Source of the DNA: a virus | Reading direction: 5' to 3' (one strand) | Virus record (IMG/VR): IMGVR_UViG_3300030104_003079 | Coordinates: 1 to 44,293 of that record | DNA: 44,293 nt | In this document: in pieces, positions 31,098 through 39,965 of the stretch | How positions within the stretch are numbered: position 1 is the stretch's first letter | Layout of the letters: every line of letters starts with the position of its first letter | Notes under the pieces: model-generated | The model's input: only the letters and a program-made list of their open reading frames with translations | Databases searched by the model: none | Told to the model about the DNA's origin: nothing | Made by a program: the position numbers and the translations under genes

Positions 31098-33851
31098 TCA
31101 CCTAAAGTTAGCCTTCACTAAATATACTTCATCTGAACTAATTCCGTACTCTTTAGAGATATTCTCATGTGAATCATATGACTTTACAATTTCTGTAACT
31201 TCCATATGACTTAAATCTAAATCTTTCTCTTGATGCATCTTTGTAATAAAATCATCTATGTCTCTATACTGTAAAGCATAAAATCCTTGAACTACATCTT
31301 TACCTAGCATCTTTCTTATTTCATCATGAACTAATAACATCTTTGTTAATACCTGTGGGATATTTTCACTTGAATCATAGTAGGATTCTAAATCAGTAAA
31401 AATATTCTTGTAAGTGTCTTTAGTAAAACTTCTTTTATTCATAGTAAGCCAGTAAGGTAAGGCAAAGAGAGGAATTTCCAATCCACTTTCAATATCTTTA
31501 TTGTATTGTCTCTCTCTTGTTGAAATGGCTTTTCCGTTAAACTTAGAAACCATTCCAGCCTTCTCTTCATATTCCTTATATTCTTCAGTATTTCTCTTAT
31601 GAGGATTATCTTCTGGGAGTTTCCTCACTTTTTTGTTTAAAGCCGCTATAATTTTAGCAATAGTGTTGTTGTTCCTTTCGCTATACTTGCTACCAAATAT
31701 TTTAGTTAATGACTTACTGGCATTCTCCCCATCATTGATTAATGCATCAAAGTTTTTGGGGTTTCTAGTTTGAATTAAAAAGTTATAGATGTTTTGAAAA
31801 TCCTTCACCTTTATTTTCTTTTGCAAAGAACTTCTTTTACCTACTGTGCTTCTAAGAATCTTTTGATAGGATGAACCTAATAAATCATCTACTCCTAAAT
31901 CATTAGCAAGAAGAACTAATTTTCTTCCTTCTTTGCTTGATAAATATTTAGGTTTACCTCCGACATCTCTATTTTTAAAGAAAGGCTTAAAGTAATAATC
32001 TGACATGGCAGTTAAAAGAGGGGTAAATGCGTCTTTTAAATCTTGAGCCATCTCATTCTTGAATCTTTTACCTTTCATTGTTTGTAAAACAGATTGCTCT
32101 AAATCGCCTACCTTTACTTTATCTCTTTGACCAAAAGAAGCCATAGGGGTATCTTTTTGATAGCCTTCAATCTTTCTTGCTTTTTTACCTTGTGTCTGAG
32201 CAAATTGGAAAGACACATTCATAAACTCAGTTAAGAATTTAATCAGTTCAAATATAGCCTCATCTACTTCTGATGGCTCTACTTCCTTATTCTTAGTATC
32301 TTCCAATGCCCTTCTAAAAGCAGGTTCATAGGCAACAAATATAGGTAATATAAATCCTTCTCCTTCTAAAATTTCTTTTCCATATGATTCACTTTGTATT
32401 GCTTTTTCACCTTGAGTTAGTGCAAAAGTATCTTGAAGCGAATCTATGATTTCTAAATAGTCATCTCTATCTTCGGGGTCTAAATCATCATCTCCCCTAT
32501 ATTCGTTTACAAATGCTCTCATAAATTCAGCAGCATCAGTTTCTTCCCATTCTTTCTTATCTTCTTTATATTGAGAAATTGTTTTCTGTATTAAAACATA
32601 TGTCTTATTTACTTCCATATCATAAAGAAGAAGAGGGTCAATGTTTTCCATTGTTTTTTCTAATTCAATAATTTCATCTTGTTCATCAGATTCAATACTT
32701 TCTATGTATTCAGGTTTGTAAATATCAAAAGACGCTTTTGTTCCTCCACCGCCACCTGATTCAGTATCTGGAATATATGCACTATAATCACTAATAAAAT
32801 CTGCTAACTCCTGTGGGGAATCATCTTCAAATGCCTCTTCTTCTGCATCATGCTTTGCAGACTCAAAGGCTAGTATATTTAATAGCAATCCTAGAGGATT
32901 AGGAACTTCTTTCATTTCTGGGGAGAATGCTTTTAAGTATTTCAAATCATTAAGTTTGGAATCATCTTCATACAATTTATCAAACCGTTCTAATTTTTCC
33001 ATAAAGGCTCCTTGTTCAGACTTATCTATTTTTATTGCGGCCAAATCATTTTTAAATGAATCAAGTGCTTTAAAAAAGTCCTCTTCTTTTTTAACAACAT
33101 CTTGCCAAAACTTATAGATTTTTTTTCTTTCGGATGCTTTAGATAAACTAAACCCAGCAATTAGACTATCTGCATTTATGTTTATTCCTTCATAAGTAGT
33201 TGTTTCTTTTTCTTTCATTTCTTGCAATTTATTGACAATAATTTTAAATGCTGGATTTTTACTTTCTCTTAATTTAGTTATATCTTCAACACTTATAGTG
33301 TCTAAGTTTTTAAAAGTAGAATTTCTATATCTTGAAGGATTAGGGTGTTTTGCGAACTCTCTTCCAGTTAAACTTCCACCTTTGTATTGAACTTCTATAT
33401 CTTTGAGTATATCAAGAAGTAAGTCTCCCTTTTCTGTTCCAAAGATTTCTTTTATAAGTTTCTTTGATTCTTCTGGAGGAAGTTCTGTTAATGTTTCATA
33501 TTGAGTTTCTGATTCTGCGGCAGTTCTTTCAGAAGAACCAGCATTTGCAAAAAACCAAGAAAGATTCTTTTCTTTTCTTCTACTTTTAGGCACTTCTCTG
33601 TAAAATTGTTCTTCTATTTCTTTTATTTTAGAATCTCTTTCTTCGGGATTATCTTTATATTGTGATTTAATATCTTCTATTTTCTTAGTAGCCTCTTTTA
33701 AGGGAATAGAAATTGCCTCAGAATACAATTCTCTTAATTTACTTCTAATCTTTCTTCTTTTAATCTTAACTTCACTAGTGCTAGGATTACCTTCAAGAAA
33801 TATTTGAACTTCTTCCTTTAATTCATCAATCTTCTCATTTGAAATTGTCAT
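31098..33851 (-). CDS. Giant helical protein of unknown function (917 aa)
   Basis: Lys, Glu, Asp, Leu and Ile dominate and the product is mostly helical, with an acidic stretch and a Gly run (TESGGGGGTKA) at about 365-375, and a C-terminal helix-turn-helix-like end (EISKEYGISSDEVYLVKANF type arrangement). No membrane segment or enzyme motif is visible. It starts with ATGA overlap behind GGGAGG after the gene at 33848. With the genes at 33848, 20075 and 7564 it makes a set of four giant helical proteins; I cannot say if they are related. Confidence 0.58.
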   Translation of the reverse strand: MTISNEKIDELKEEVQIFLEGNPSTSEVKIKRRKIRSKLRELYSEAISIPLKEATKKIEDIKSQYKDNPEERDSKIKEIEEQFYREVPKSRRKEKNLSWFFANAGSSERTAAESETQYETLTELPPEESKKLIKEIFGTEKGDLLLDILKDIEVQYKGGSLTGREFAKHPNPSRYRNSTFKNLDTISVEDITKLRESKNPAFKIIVNKLQEMKEKETTTYEGININADSLIAGFSLSKASERKKIYKFWQDVVKKEEDFFKALDSFKNDLAAIKIDKSEQGAFMEKLERFDKLYEDDSKLNDLKYLKAFSPEMKEVPNPLGLLLNILAFESAKHDAEEEAFEDDSPQELADFISDYSAYIPDTESGGGGGTKASFDIYKPEYIESIESDEQDEIIELEKTMENIDPLLLYDMEVNKTYVLIQKTISQYKEDKKEWEETDAAEFMRAFVNEYRGDDDLDPEDRDDYLEIIDSLQDTFALTQGEKAIQSESYGKEILEGEGFILPIFVAYEPAFRRALEDTKNKEVEPSEVDEAIFELIKFLTEFMNVSFQFAQTQGKKARKIEGYQKDTPMASFGQRDKVKVGDLEQSVLQTMKGKRFKNEMAQDLKDAFTPLLTAMSDYYFKPFFKNRDVGGKPKYLSSKEGRKLVLLANDLGVDDLLGSSYQKILRSTVGKRSSLQKKIKVKDFQNIYNFLIQTRNPKNFDALINDGENASKSLTKIFGSKYSERNNNTIAKIIAALNKKVRKLPEDNPHKRNTEEYKEYEEKAGMVSKFNGKAISTRERQYNKDIESGLEIPLFALPYWLTMNKRSFTKDTYKNIFTDLESYYDSSENIPQVLTKMLLVHDEIRKMLGKDVVQGFYALQYRDIDDFITKMHQEKDLDLSHMEVTEIVKSYDSHENISKEYGISSDEVYLVKANFR

Positions 33852-35719
33852 GGTGAAACCTCCCTTATTAGTCCTGATGACGCAAATGCACTTAATAGTT
33901 TCCCTTTTGCATTATCACTTAAGCGATATGAAGGGTGATTTTCGATGAAATCTTTTAATTTTAGTCCAAATCCTTTCGCAATTCTCTTAGTATAATCATT
34001 CATCTTCTTAGGTAAAGCATTTTCTACTTCTTCTAACCTATCTTCTCTATCATCATCTTCAAAAATATCCAATAGTTCATCTTCTAAGTTCTCAAAAGGA
34101 GGGTCATTTGGCATAATTAGGCTCATTTCTATCACAATTCCTACTAAATTGTCTATATTTTTAGTGTTATAATTGCGATTTTTCTCTAAAAGTGAGTCTA
34201 AATATGCTTCAATACTGCCTTTTTGTGCGCTTTTTGACTGTAAATATGCAGAAAAACCACCTTCGGTAGCGGGTTTAACTGCTAAAAATTGCTCTATTTC
34301 TGATATAATTTCGGGTGTTAAATCTTCATCTTCTCTTATTTCCTTTAAAGTAGCAACTTCATCGTCTGCATCATAAATAGTTCCGTCTTTATATGTATAT
34401 TCTTGGGTTTTTGGAAATTGTGAATCTATTGCTGGCGGATTACCTAGTTCTTCTTGTAAATTATTAACAATAATTCCTTTTAAACTGTCTAATTCAGTAG
34501 AATAATCAGTTTTCATGAATTTTCTGAATTTATTTCGCAAACCAACGTAGTTTTCTGCCGCAGTTTGAATCATTTCTATATGATTACTTTTAGTGTATTC
34601 TGTATCGAAGAGTTTGTCGCCTCTTATTATTGTTTTTTCTTTTGTAACTACCTTTTTACGCAATTTTCTAAAGAACGCTCTAAAAATAGTTTCTAAATCA
34701 AGACTGTTTTGTTCATCAGTACCTAATTTTTGCAGAAAACTCTCTAATTTTGAATTAAAATTAATATCTGAAGATTTTTCAAATAAGGGCTTTACTAATT
34801 CAGCGTATATTCTGCTAATTAAAGTGTTTTTTGTAATTACTTGTCGAGTTGTAGATAATGTGAATGCCCTAGCCCACCATTCTTCACCAACATTTTCTTT
34901 CATAAGGTAATCTAAGCCTTCTACTAATGTAATACTATTCTTTTTGTAGAATTTAGCGGGCATAATGCCACCTCCTTCTAAATCTTTTGCTCTCATCACC
35001 TTAGATTTAATGCCAGTAAGGTTTTCTTCTACTGCTTTGGTGTATTTTTCCGCATCAGATTCAGTAAAATTAGAAATATCTGTAACTAATTCATATTTAG
35101 TTTTATTTTCTAGAATAGAAGCATAACTAGCAGTTTCTTCAGGTCTTTCTTCTTGTAAAAATTGCTCTCTAAAAGATGAAATACTCTGTTTTAAGTCATC
35201 AACTATTTTTTTAACTTTAGGAGTATCTCTAAATCCTCCCTCTCTTCCATATTGCTGTTCCATCGCTTTAATTTTTTGTTCAGATGTAGCAAGTCTTTTC
35301 CCAAAACGAGTTCTTAGTTCAGATAATTCTGCTCTTTTCCCTTCTTCTTCTTTAGTTTTTATTTCATCAGCCATTTCTCTTAAAGATGCGCTAATAGGAT
35401 TAATGATTCCTCGTATTCTTTTAAGTTGTCCAGCAGTTCCTGTTATGGAATCTTTAGATAACTCTTTTAATTCTTCTAAAGTAGCGAGAATTTCTTTCTT
35501 TTTTGATTTAAATATGCCTTGATTAAGAATAGTTTCTATTTGTTTATCATATTGATTTGTATTTAGTCCCTTGAATAGTCTAACCATAGAATCAGACAAC
35601 TTTGCTTCCTTGAAAATTGTAGCAATATCAGGACTAACTAGAATATATTCTAGTAATTGCTTCATAACACCTCTATTCTTAGAAGTGGCAGTTTCAAGAA
35701 AGTTTTTAATTTCAGACAT
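33848..35719 (-). CDS. Large helical protein of unknown function (623 aa)
   Basis: The start is ATG at 35719 (MSEIKNFLETATSKNRG), preceded by AAGGAGTAAGGC; the longer frame to 35752 is set aside. The product is helical with coiled-coil stretches (for example KRAELSELRTRFGKRLATSE near 150). It ends in a basic helix. It overlaps by ATGA with the next large gene, so the pair is co-translated. No known domain is seen. A virion-internal role is possible because of its place between terminase genes and cargo genes. Confidence 0.58.
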   Translation of the reverse strand: MSEIKNFLETATSKNRGVMKQLLEYILVSPDIATIFKEAKLSDSMVRLFKGLNTNQYDKQIETILNQGIFKSKKKEILATLEELKELSKDSITGTAGQLKRIRGIINPISASLREMADEIKTKEEEGKRAELSELRTRFGKRLATSEQKIKAMEQQYGREGGFRDTPKVKKIVDDLKQSISSFREQFLQEERPEETASYASILENKTKYELVTDISNFTESDAEKYTKAVEENLTGIKSKVMRAKDLEGGGIMPAKFYKKNSITLVEGLDYLMKENVGEEWWARAFTLSTTRQVITKNTLISRIYAELVKPLFEKSSDINFNSKLESFLQKLGTDEQNSLDLETIFRAFFRKLRKKVVTKEKTIIRGDKLFDTEYTKSNHIEMIQTAAENYVGLRNKFRKFMKTDYSTELDSLKGIIVNNLQEELGNPPAIDSQFPKTQEYTYKDGTIYDADDEVATLKEIREDEDLTPEIISEIEQFLAVKPATEGGFSAYLQSKSAQKGSIEAYLDSLLEKNRNYNTKNIDNLVGIVIEMSLIMPNDPPFENLEDELLDIFEDDDREDRLEEVENALPKKMNDYTKRIAKGFGLKLKDFIENHPSYRLSDNAKGKLLSAFASSGLIREVSP

Positions 35720-35726
35720 AGTAGCC

Positions 35727-35837
35727 TTACTCCTTCTTATTTCCAGTAACAAAGCATTTTTGAGTTTCTTTTTCTTTTTCGTCTAATTCCTTAGACTTTG
35801 CATCAAACCATTGGTCTAGTAATTTACATCGAGTCAT
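35727..35837 (-). CDS. Very small charged protein (36 aa)
   Basis: A 36-codon gene read directly: MTRCKLLDQWFDAKSKELDE and then a Lys/Glu-rich end. It has the ribosome site GGAGAG seven bases before ATG, and its last codons contain the AAGGAG site of the next large gene, so the two are linked. Its leader is a copy of the leader of the gene at 35854-36093. Only moderately certain because it is so short. Confidence 0.5.
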   Translation of the reverse strand: MTRCKLLDQWFDAKSKELDEKEKETQKCFVTGNKKE

Positions 35838-35855
35838 TGTAATCTCTCCTGCATT
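35834..35855. repeat. 22-bp direct repeat, copy 1 (leader of the 36-aa gene)
   Basis: This 22-bp stretch is identical to 36090-36111. On the minus strand it carries the ribosome site GGAGAG and the ATGA start of the 36-aa gene, directly after the TAA of the tagged gene before it. Confidence 0.9.
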
Positions 35856-36093
35856 AAACACCATCGGGGTATTCATCTGAATCTATGGCCTTTACTATTT
35901 CCATAAATAATTTAGTATAATATTCAGCGTTGGCTTTTAATATTCTTTTTTGTTCACTAGATGGTGTAAATTCCGAATCTAATACTAACATATCTCTAAG
36001 TCTACGCAAATGTCCATCTGCCACTTCAAGTTCTCGTAAGTTTCTATCAAACTCTTTAGAATCATTTTTCTTTATATTGTTCTGCCAACTCAT
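35854..36093 (-). CDS. Tagged small helical protein (79 aa)
   Basis: It opens MSWQNNIKKNDSKEFDRNL, then two helices (VADGHLRRLRDMLVLD; QKRILKANAEYYTKLFMEIV). ATG lies in an ATGA overlap with the small terminase candidate, behind GGAGAG. The tag is the main feature; the rest is unrecognised. Confidence 0.58.
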   Translation of the reverse strand: MSWQNNIKKNDSKEFDRNLRELEVADGHLRRLRDMLVLDSEFTPSSEQKRILKANAEYYTKLFMEIVKAIDSDEYPDGV

Positions 36094-36111
36094 TGTAATC
36101 TCTCCTGCATT
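36090..36111. repeat. 22-bp direct repeat, copy 2 (leader of the 79-aa gene)
   Basis: Identical to 35834-35855. Here the same bases also encode the last residues (MQERLQ) of the gene at 36090-36746, so this copy is probably the original and the other a duplicate. Confidence 0.9.
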
Positions 36112-36746
36112 TCTTTCTTAATTTCAAGCCAAACTTCAGGATTGTTCTGTGCAAGCACTTCTTGAACAATTTGCATTTGTGCGAATATAACTGTATCTTG
36201 TCTCTTATGAACCAATTTGCCTTTAAACTCCATAAGATACTTTAATGATTCACGAATCTCTCTAGCGAGTTTAGTTAAACTATCAATCACTTTCGGGTCT
36301 AAATCATCCATAGCGAATACATCATCTAATTTCATATCTAATCGCTTAACATTGGATGATAACAAATCAACTTCATTTACCTCCTTTTTCGCTATCAAGG
36401 AGGCCGCAGATTTCTGTACCAACGGTGTCAAGTGGTGCTTCATGTGTCTTTGTACCTGTTCTTTCGTGGTGTTTAGAGCCTCAGAAACCGCTTCACTTGT
36501 TATATTACCTTCGGAAAGCGCAACCTCGTAATGTTTTCTCATTGGGTCTGTGCATACTGCACAACGAGGATTAGAACTCATTTCATAATTACCCATGTGA
36601 TTTCTTTGATGTTGTGCCGCAGTACCACTACGCCAATCGTTGTTTGCGTCTAATACGTCGCAACTGATTTGTCCTGTCTCTAATAGAGATTCAAGTTCTT
36701 CTCTGTCCTCATGCTGACAAAAAGAACAACGCTTACGAGTTACCAT
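36090..36746 (-). CDS. Tandem zinc-finger protein, candidate terminase small subunit (218 aa)
   Basis: The N-terminal half contains two similar units: Cys7-x2-Cys10 ... His46-x3-His50 and Cys62-x2-Cys65 ... QRHMKHH around 99-105. Each has a helix-turn-helix-like stretch between the pairs (SEALNTTKEQVQRHMKHHL). The C-terminal half is a long helical oligomerisation region. DNA-binding N-terminus plus helical ring part is the plan of a small terminase. It is followed (after large helical genes) by terL. No sequence match is claimed, so another zinc DNA-binding protein remains possible. Confidence 0.6.
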   Translation of the reverse strand: MVTRKRCSFCQHEDREELESLLETGQISCDVLDANNDWRSGTAAQHQRNHMGNYEMSSNPRCAVCTDPMRKHYEVALSEGNITSEAVSEALNTTKEQVQRHMKHHLTPLVQKSAASLIAKKEVNEVDLLSSNVKRLDMKLDDVFAMDDLDPKVIDSLTKLAREIRESLKYLMEFKGKLVHKRQDTVIFAQMQIVQEVLAQNNPEVWLEIKKEMQERLQ

Positions 36747-36760
36747 TTTAAATCACCTCA

Positions 36761-37120
36761 TCACTTATAGAACTCAAAGGTAATCAAAGGTTCATTATCT
36801 AATTCTTCACTATCAATATAAACGCTTTCGGGTTCTAAATCTCCTAAGAATCCATTTTTTACATTTTGAAAATCTGCACCTCTAATTTGTATTAGATACC
36901 CCTCACCTAAACCTGTGAATTCAAATGGCTCAAAACCATCTTTAAATTCTACTTTGTGAACTTCTAATGCCATAGCAATAGTTTCGCTACTTCTATCAAT
37001 ATCCAAACTCCATGTAACAAAACATTTCTGCCCATCTTGGTCTTTGTATTTTTCACTATCTTTAGACATAACTCTACATTCAGTAGTTAATTTATCTTGC
37101 TTTAGTATTTTTTCCCACAT
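36761..37120 (-). CDS. Tagged beta-domain protein (119 aa)
   Basis: Start at ATG 37120 (MWEKILKQDKLTTECRV), with GTGATTAAT upstream. After the tag come about 100 residues of alternating strands (KCFVTWSLDIDRSSETIAMA; GYLIQIRGADF) ending LITFEFYK. The domain looks like a beta-sandwich or ferredoxin-like fold but is not recognised. It shows that the tag is joined to unrelated folds. Confidence 0.6.
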   Translation of the reverse strand: MWEKILKQDKLTTECRVMSKDSEKYKDQDGQKCFVTWSLDIDRSSETIAMALEVHKVEFKDGFEPFEFTGLGEGYLIQIRGADFQNVKNGFLGDLEPESVYIDSEELDNEPLITFEFYK

Positions 37121-37129
37121 ATTAATCAC

Positions 37130-37453
37130 TTAATTCCAAATCAGTTCATACTCACCATCATCATACTTGTATAATTCAGACGGGCCAGTTTTATCAAGAA
37201 TATCAGGAGTATCACTATTGAGATTTTCAATTTCTTTATCACTCAATTCTGTTTCATCAGGTAATATTACTTTAGTAACATAAACGCTAACTTCACGCAT
37301 ATATGTTTCTCTTTGCCCAAAACTAAATTCCCATTCAATTATTGCATCACCTTTTAGGGTTTTATGTCCATCAAAATTAACGGGCGTTCTAAAAGCAAAT
37401 CCATGCATTTTATTTGCAGGTTGTAATTGTTTCTTTATTTCATTCTTCCACAT
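37130..37453 (-). CDS. Tagged beta-domain protein (107 aa)
   Basis: ATG at 37453 gives MWKNEIKKQLQPANKMHG; the longer frame starts inside the preceding gene and is rejected. Strands follow (GDAIIEWEFSFGQRETY; REVSVYVTKVILPDET) and a final YELIWN. There is no clear GGTGAT site, and it begins just after the stop of the gene at 37459, so it may be reached by re-initiation. No family is recognised; similar in kind to the next gene and to the one at 40110. Confidence 0.57.
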   Translation of the reverse strand: MWKNEIKKQLQPANKMHGFAFRTPVNFDGHKTLKGDAIIEWEFSFGQRETYMREVSVYVTKVILPDETELSDKEIENLNSDTPDILDKTGPSELYKYDDGEYELIWN

Positions 37454-37458
37454 ACTAA

Positions 37459-38541
37459 TTACGCCCTCATAATCTCTTTCCATGACTTACTTATAACTTT
37501 GTTGTTTGGGCTTTTGGTATCTTTACCATAAACTTCTTTTCTTGTCTTTCTATAATCAAAAGCGGAAGAAGCCCAAGCCCTGTATTTATTATCAGTAGGT
37601 GCATTTTTTCTGTTTGCTCTCTTTAATGCTTTATCTACTAAAGTATTAATTGGAATACTTGCAGCAATCTTAAATGCAGTAATTCTGCCAGCAAGATTAT
37701 TTAGATTAGTTAATTCTCTAAGTATAACTCTTCCTGCTCTTTTTACTTCAAATTGAGTTGCTTTGAATTCAGCCGCTACTGCTGATGTTTTCAATTTTCC
37801 ACTAGCAGCCCAATATCCTGATGTTTTAACCACATTGTCGAAGAATTTTTCTACTGGATATATTGTATCTAATTGCTCTGCATTCTTTTTAGAGATAGAA
37901 TTAATAGTAGGCTGAACACTAATATTCCTAAAACTTTCTAATGCTTCTTTAATGATTTTAAGTAACCCATAAGGCTTACTATAATCTCCTTCTGTTTTTG
38001 AGAACAATGCTAAATGGGGAGGATTCTTTCCAGTAAGCCATTCTCCATCAACAGGCTCACCTTTAAAATTTTTATCTTTTTGTGTTTTACGGTCAATGTA
38101 ATTTTGAGTCATATAATGACCATATACTTCTTTCCTTGACCTAAGAATGCCTCTCTTATCATATTTCTTATCAGTAAATGAAATAAATGCTGGGTCTAAG
38201 CCTCCTTTACCCCTGCTTTTTTCCATCCCTGCAATATGTTTTTTCATAGCCTTAAGAGATTCAATATCTGATTCTTCTAGAATATCTGTATTTAGAATAG
38301 TTCTGATTTCTTTAATAGGCAATCTCCCACCATCTCTCTGAGAACCATCTCTTGCTTCATCAACGTGTTGAACTAAAAAGTCAAGTAAAGTTCCTTCCTT
38401 AACTTTAAGAGTATCATTCTTGATACTATCACAATGTTTTTCCCAATCGTCATAGTTCTTTTGGAAATCAGAACCTTCGATGGTTTGAGTAATTAATTGC
38501 TTATTGTATTTACTCGTCTTTTTCGTAATCTTTTTTGCCAC
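37459..38541 (-). CDS. Helical protein with a C-terminal tag, GTG start (360 aa)
   Basis: GGAGGTG stands before GTG at 38541, so the start is GTG (MAKKITKKTSKYNKQL). The protein is basic, with a helical N-terminal half and an Ala-rich helix near residues 260-300. It closes with SWKEIMRA, the tag motif placed at the end rather than the beginning. No enzyme motif is seen. The next gene follows with no gap. Its tag location parallels the protease-scaffold and the GNAT gene. Confidence 0.57.
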   Translation of the reverse strand: MAKKITKKTSKYNKQLITQTIEGSDFQKNYDDWEKHCDSIKNDTLKVKEGTLLDFLVQHVDEARDGSQRDGGRLPIKEIRTILNTDILEESDIESLKAMKKHIAGMEKSRGKGGLDPAFISFTDKKYDKRGILRSRKEVYGHYMTQNYIDRKTQKDKNFKGEPVDGEWLTGKNPPHLALFSKTEGDYSKPYGLLKIIKEALESFRNISVQPTINSISKKNAEQLDTIYPVEKFFDNVVKTSGYWAASGKLKTSAVAAEFKATQFEVKRAGRVILRELTNLNNLAGRITAFKIAASIPINTLVDKALKRANRKNAPTDNKYRAWASSAFDYRKTRKEVYGKDTKSPNNKVISKSWKEIMRA

Positions 38542-38908
38542 GCTTTCCACCTCCGTATTTTAAATTATATCTTGATTTATCATTACCATGTGCAACAAAA
38601 GCAGCACCACCCGCTTCTTTTTCAAAAGTATTATCTAAAGTACTCATATCAAAGTTCTTTAAATGATTCTCAAATACATTTGTAAATATGGATTGTTCTA
38701 CTCCCATTCTCATAAATGAATATTTATTCTCTTTATTTCTAGTCAAGATAAAGTCTCCGTCTTTATTGGATAACTTATACTTTAGAGGGCTATTTTTTCT
38801 GAGTGAAGTAACTTGGATATATTTTCCGCCAAACTTATCTTCTAATCTTTCCATGAATTCAATCATGATACCAGATTCGACTTTAAGTATTCGGAACCAA
38901 TTAGACAT
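38510..38908 (-). CDS. Tagged protein (132 aa)
   Basis: Start at ATG 38908 (MSNWFRILKVESGIMIEF) after GTGATTATT. The following 80 residues alternate strands and helices (YIQVTSLRKNSPLKYKLSNK; DGDFILTRNKENKYSFMR). The C-terminal part is Gly/Lys-rich (YGGGKRGKK). Its end overlaps the start of the gene at 37459. Not recognised. Confidence 0.58.
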   Translation of the reverse strand: MSNWFRILKVESGIMIEFMERLEDKFGGKYIQVTSLRKNSPLKYKLSNKDGDFILTRNKENKYSFMRMGVEQSIFTNVFENHLKNFDMSTLDNTFEKEAGGAAFVAHGNDKSRYNLKYGGGKRGKKDYEKDE

Positions 38909-38913
38909 AATAA

Positions 38914-39165
38914 TCACTCTTTATCTTTCTTTTGACGCCACTTACCGTCAGCATCTTGTGTAAAGCCAGCATTTCTTCTTACTCTATCTTGTGCTTCTTT
39001 AAAAGAAGCATCATATTTTGCTTTTTCTTCGGGTGATAGTTTCATATATCTTTCTCTTGTCCGTTTTATCGAAGCCTTAGCCTCTGCAATTCTAAGTCTT
39101 TCCTTAGCATCAGCCAATTCTTCACGGGTCATCGCCTTTCTCTTTTTTAAAGCATCTTTCCACAT
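38914..39165 (-). CDS. Tagged charged helix protein (83 aa)
   Basis: Start at ATG 39165 (MWKDALKKRKAMTREEL) with GTGATTATT upstream, where TGA is the stop of the gene before. The rest is a long Lys/Arg/Glu helix with an acidic-basic repeat and a Lys-rich end. No family is seen. The high charge suits nucleic-acid contact. Confidence 0.57.
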   Translation of the reverse strand: MWKDALKKRKAMTREELADAKERLRIAEAKASIKRTRERYMKLSPEEKAKYDASFKEAQDRVRRNAGFTQDADGKWRQKKDKE

Positions 39166-39170
39166 AATAA

Positions 39171-39965
39171 TCACTTCATTAATCTACTAGTAACATAGAA
39201 ATAAGAAGGATTTTCTCTGTTAATTTTTCCCTTAGTTCTGCCTAAAATCATTTCTGGGAAGCCTCCTTCAACTGCCAATCTATCTGCTAATTGATGTAAG
39301 AATTTATATCCGTTTAATCCTTTAGTTAATGATGACACGTTTGAGTTATAATCTCCTAATTTACCACCATTTTCTAGAAATTCTGCGGCATCATCGTATG
39401 CTTCTCTTAATGTTCCTTCAGGGTCGCCATCATATGCAATAGCCGCTAATACATGAGTAATAGGATAATTCTTTTTACCAATCTTCATCATCTCTTTACT
39501 TAGTTTCTCATTGAACTTATCTAATGTGAATTTATTAGAAGTTTCAATTGTTCTAAATAACTTTCCAGGACTTAATTTTTTATCTTCCGAAGTGCCATAA
39601 TTTTTTTTATTAAATAAATCAACTAGTTGAGTAGATAGATTTTGTTGTCTTTTTGCACCCTTTTCAAAATAAAACTCAGATTCGCTGGCTAGTCTATCAA
39701 CTAGTTTTTTAAGTTCATCGCTAAAGGAAACATTACTTATTCCCTCTAATTCATTACCTAAATCAAGACTTAAATAAGATTGCACTTTTTTGGCTTCTTC
39801 AGTTGCTTCTGTTTTCTTTTCCCTTTCTGCCTGTCTTAGATTATATGCTAATTGACCGCCCTCATCGCCAGTAATTTGTATACCGCCAAATTCTTCTTTT
39901 TTACGTTCTTTTTGAGCAGTTTGTCTGAGACGACCTTTTTTCCTTTTGAGTATATCCTTATACAT
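39171..39965 (-). CDS. Tagged helical protein (264 aa)
   Basis: ATG at 39965 (MYKDILKRKKGRLRQTAQK) follows GGTGAG; here Tyr replaces Trp in the tag. Residues 20-75 are basic and helical, then a globular helical domain to about 250 with KNYPITHVLAAIAYDGDPEG. The start overlaps the stop of the 50-aa gene before. No known domain. Confidence 0.57.
   Translation of the reverse strand: MYKDILKRKKGRLRQTAQKERKKEEFGGIQITGDEGGQLAYNLRQAEREKKTEATEEAKKVQSYLSLDLGNELEGISNVSFSDELKKLVDRLASESEFYFEKGAKRQQNLSTQLVDLFNKKNYGTSEDKKLSPGKLFRTIETSNKFTLDKFNEKLSKEMMKIGKKNYPITHVLAAIAYDGDPEGTLREAYDDAAEFLENGGKLGDYNSNVSSLTKGLNGYKFLHQLADRLAVEGGFPEMILGRTKGKINRENPSYFYVTSRLMK

Noticed and set aside
36090-36140. Tag-like VWLEIKKEM near the end of the candidate small terminase
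   Set aside because: The spacing and surrounding residues do not match the other C-terminal forms, and it lies within a longer helix. Considered coincidental.
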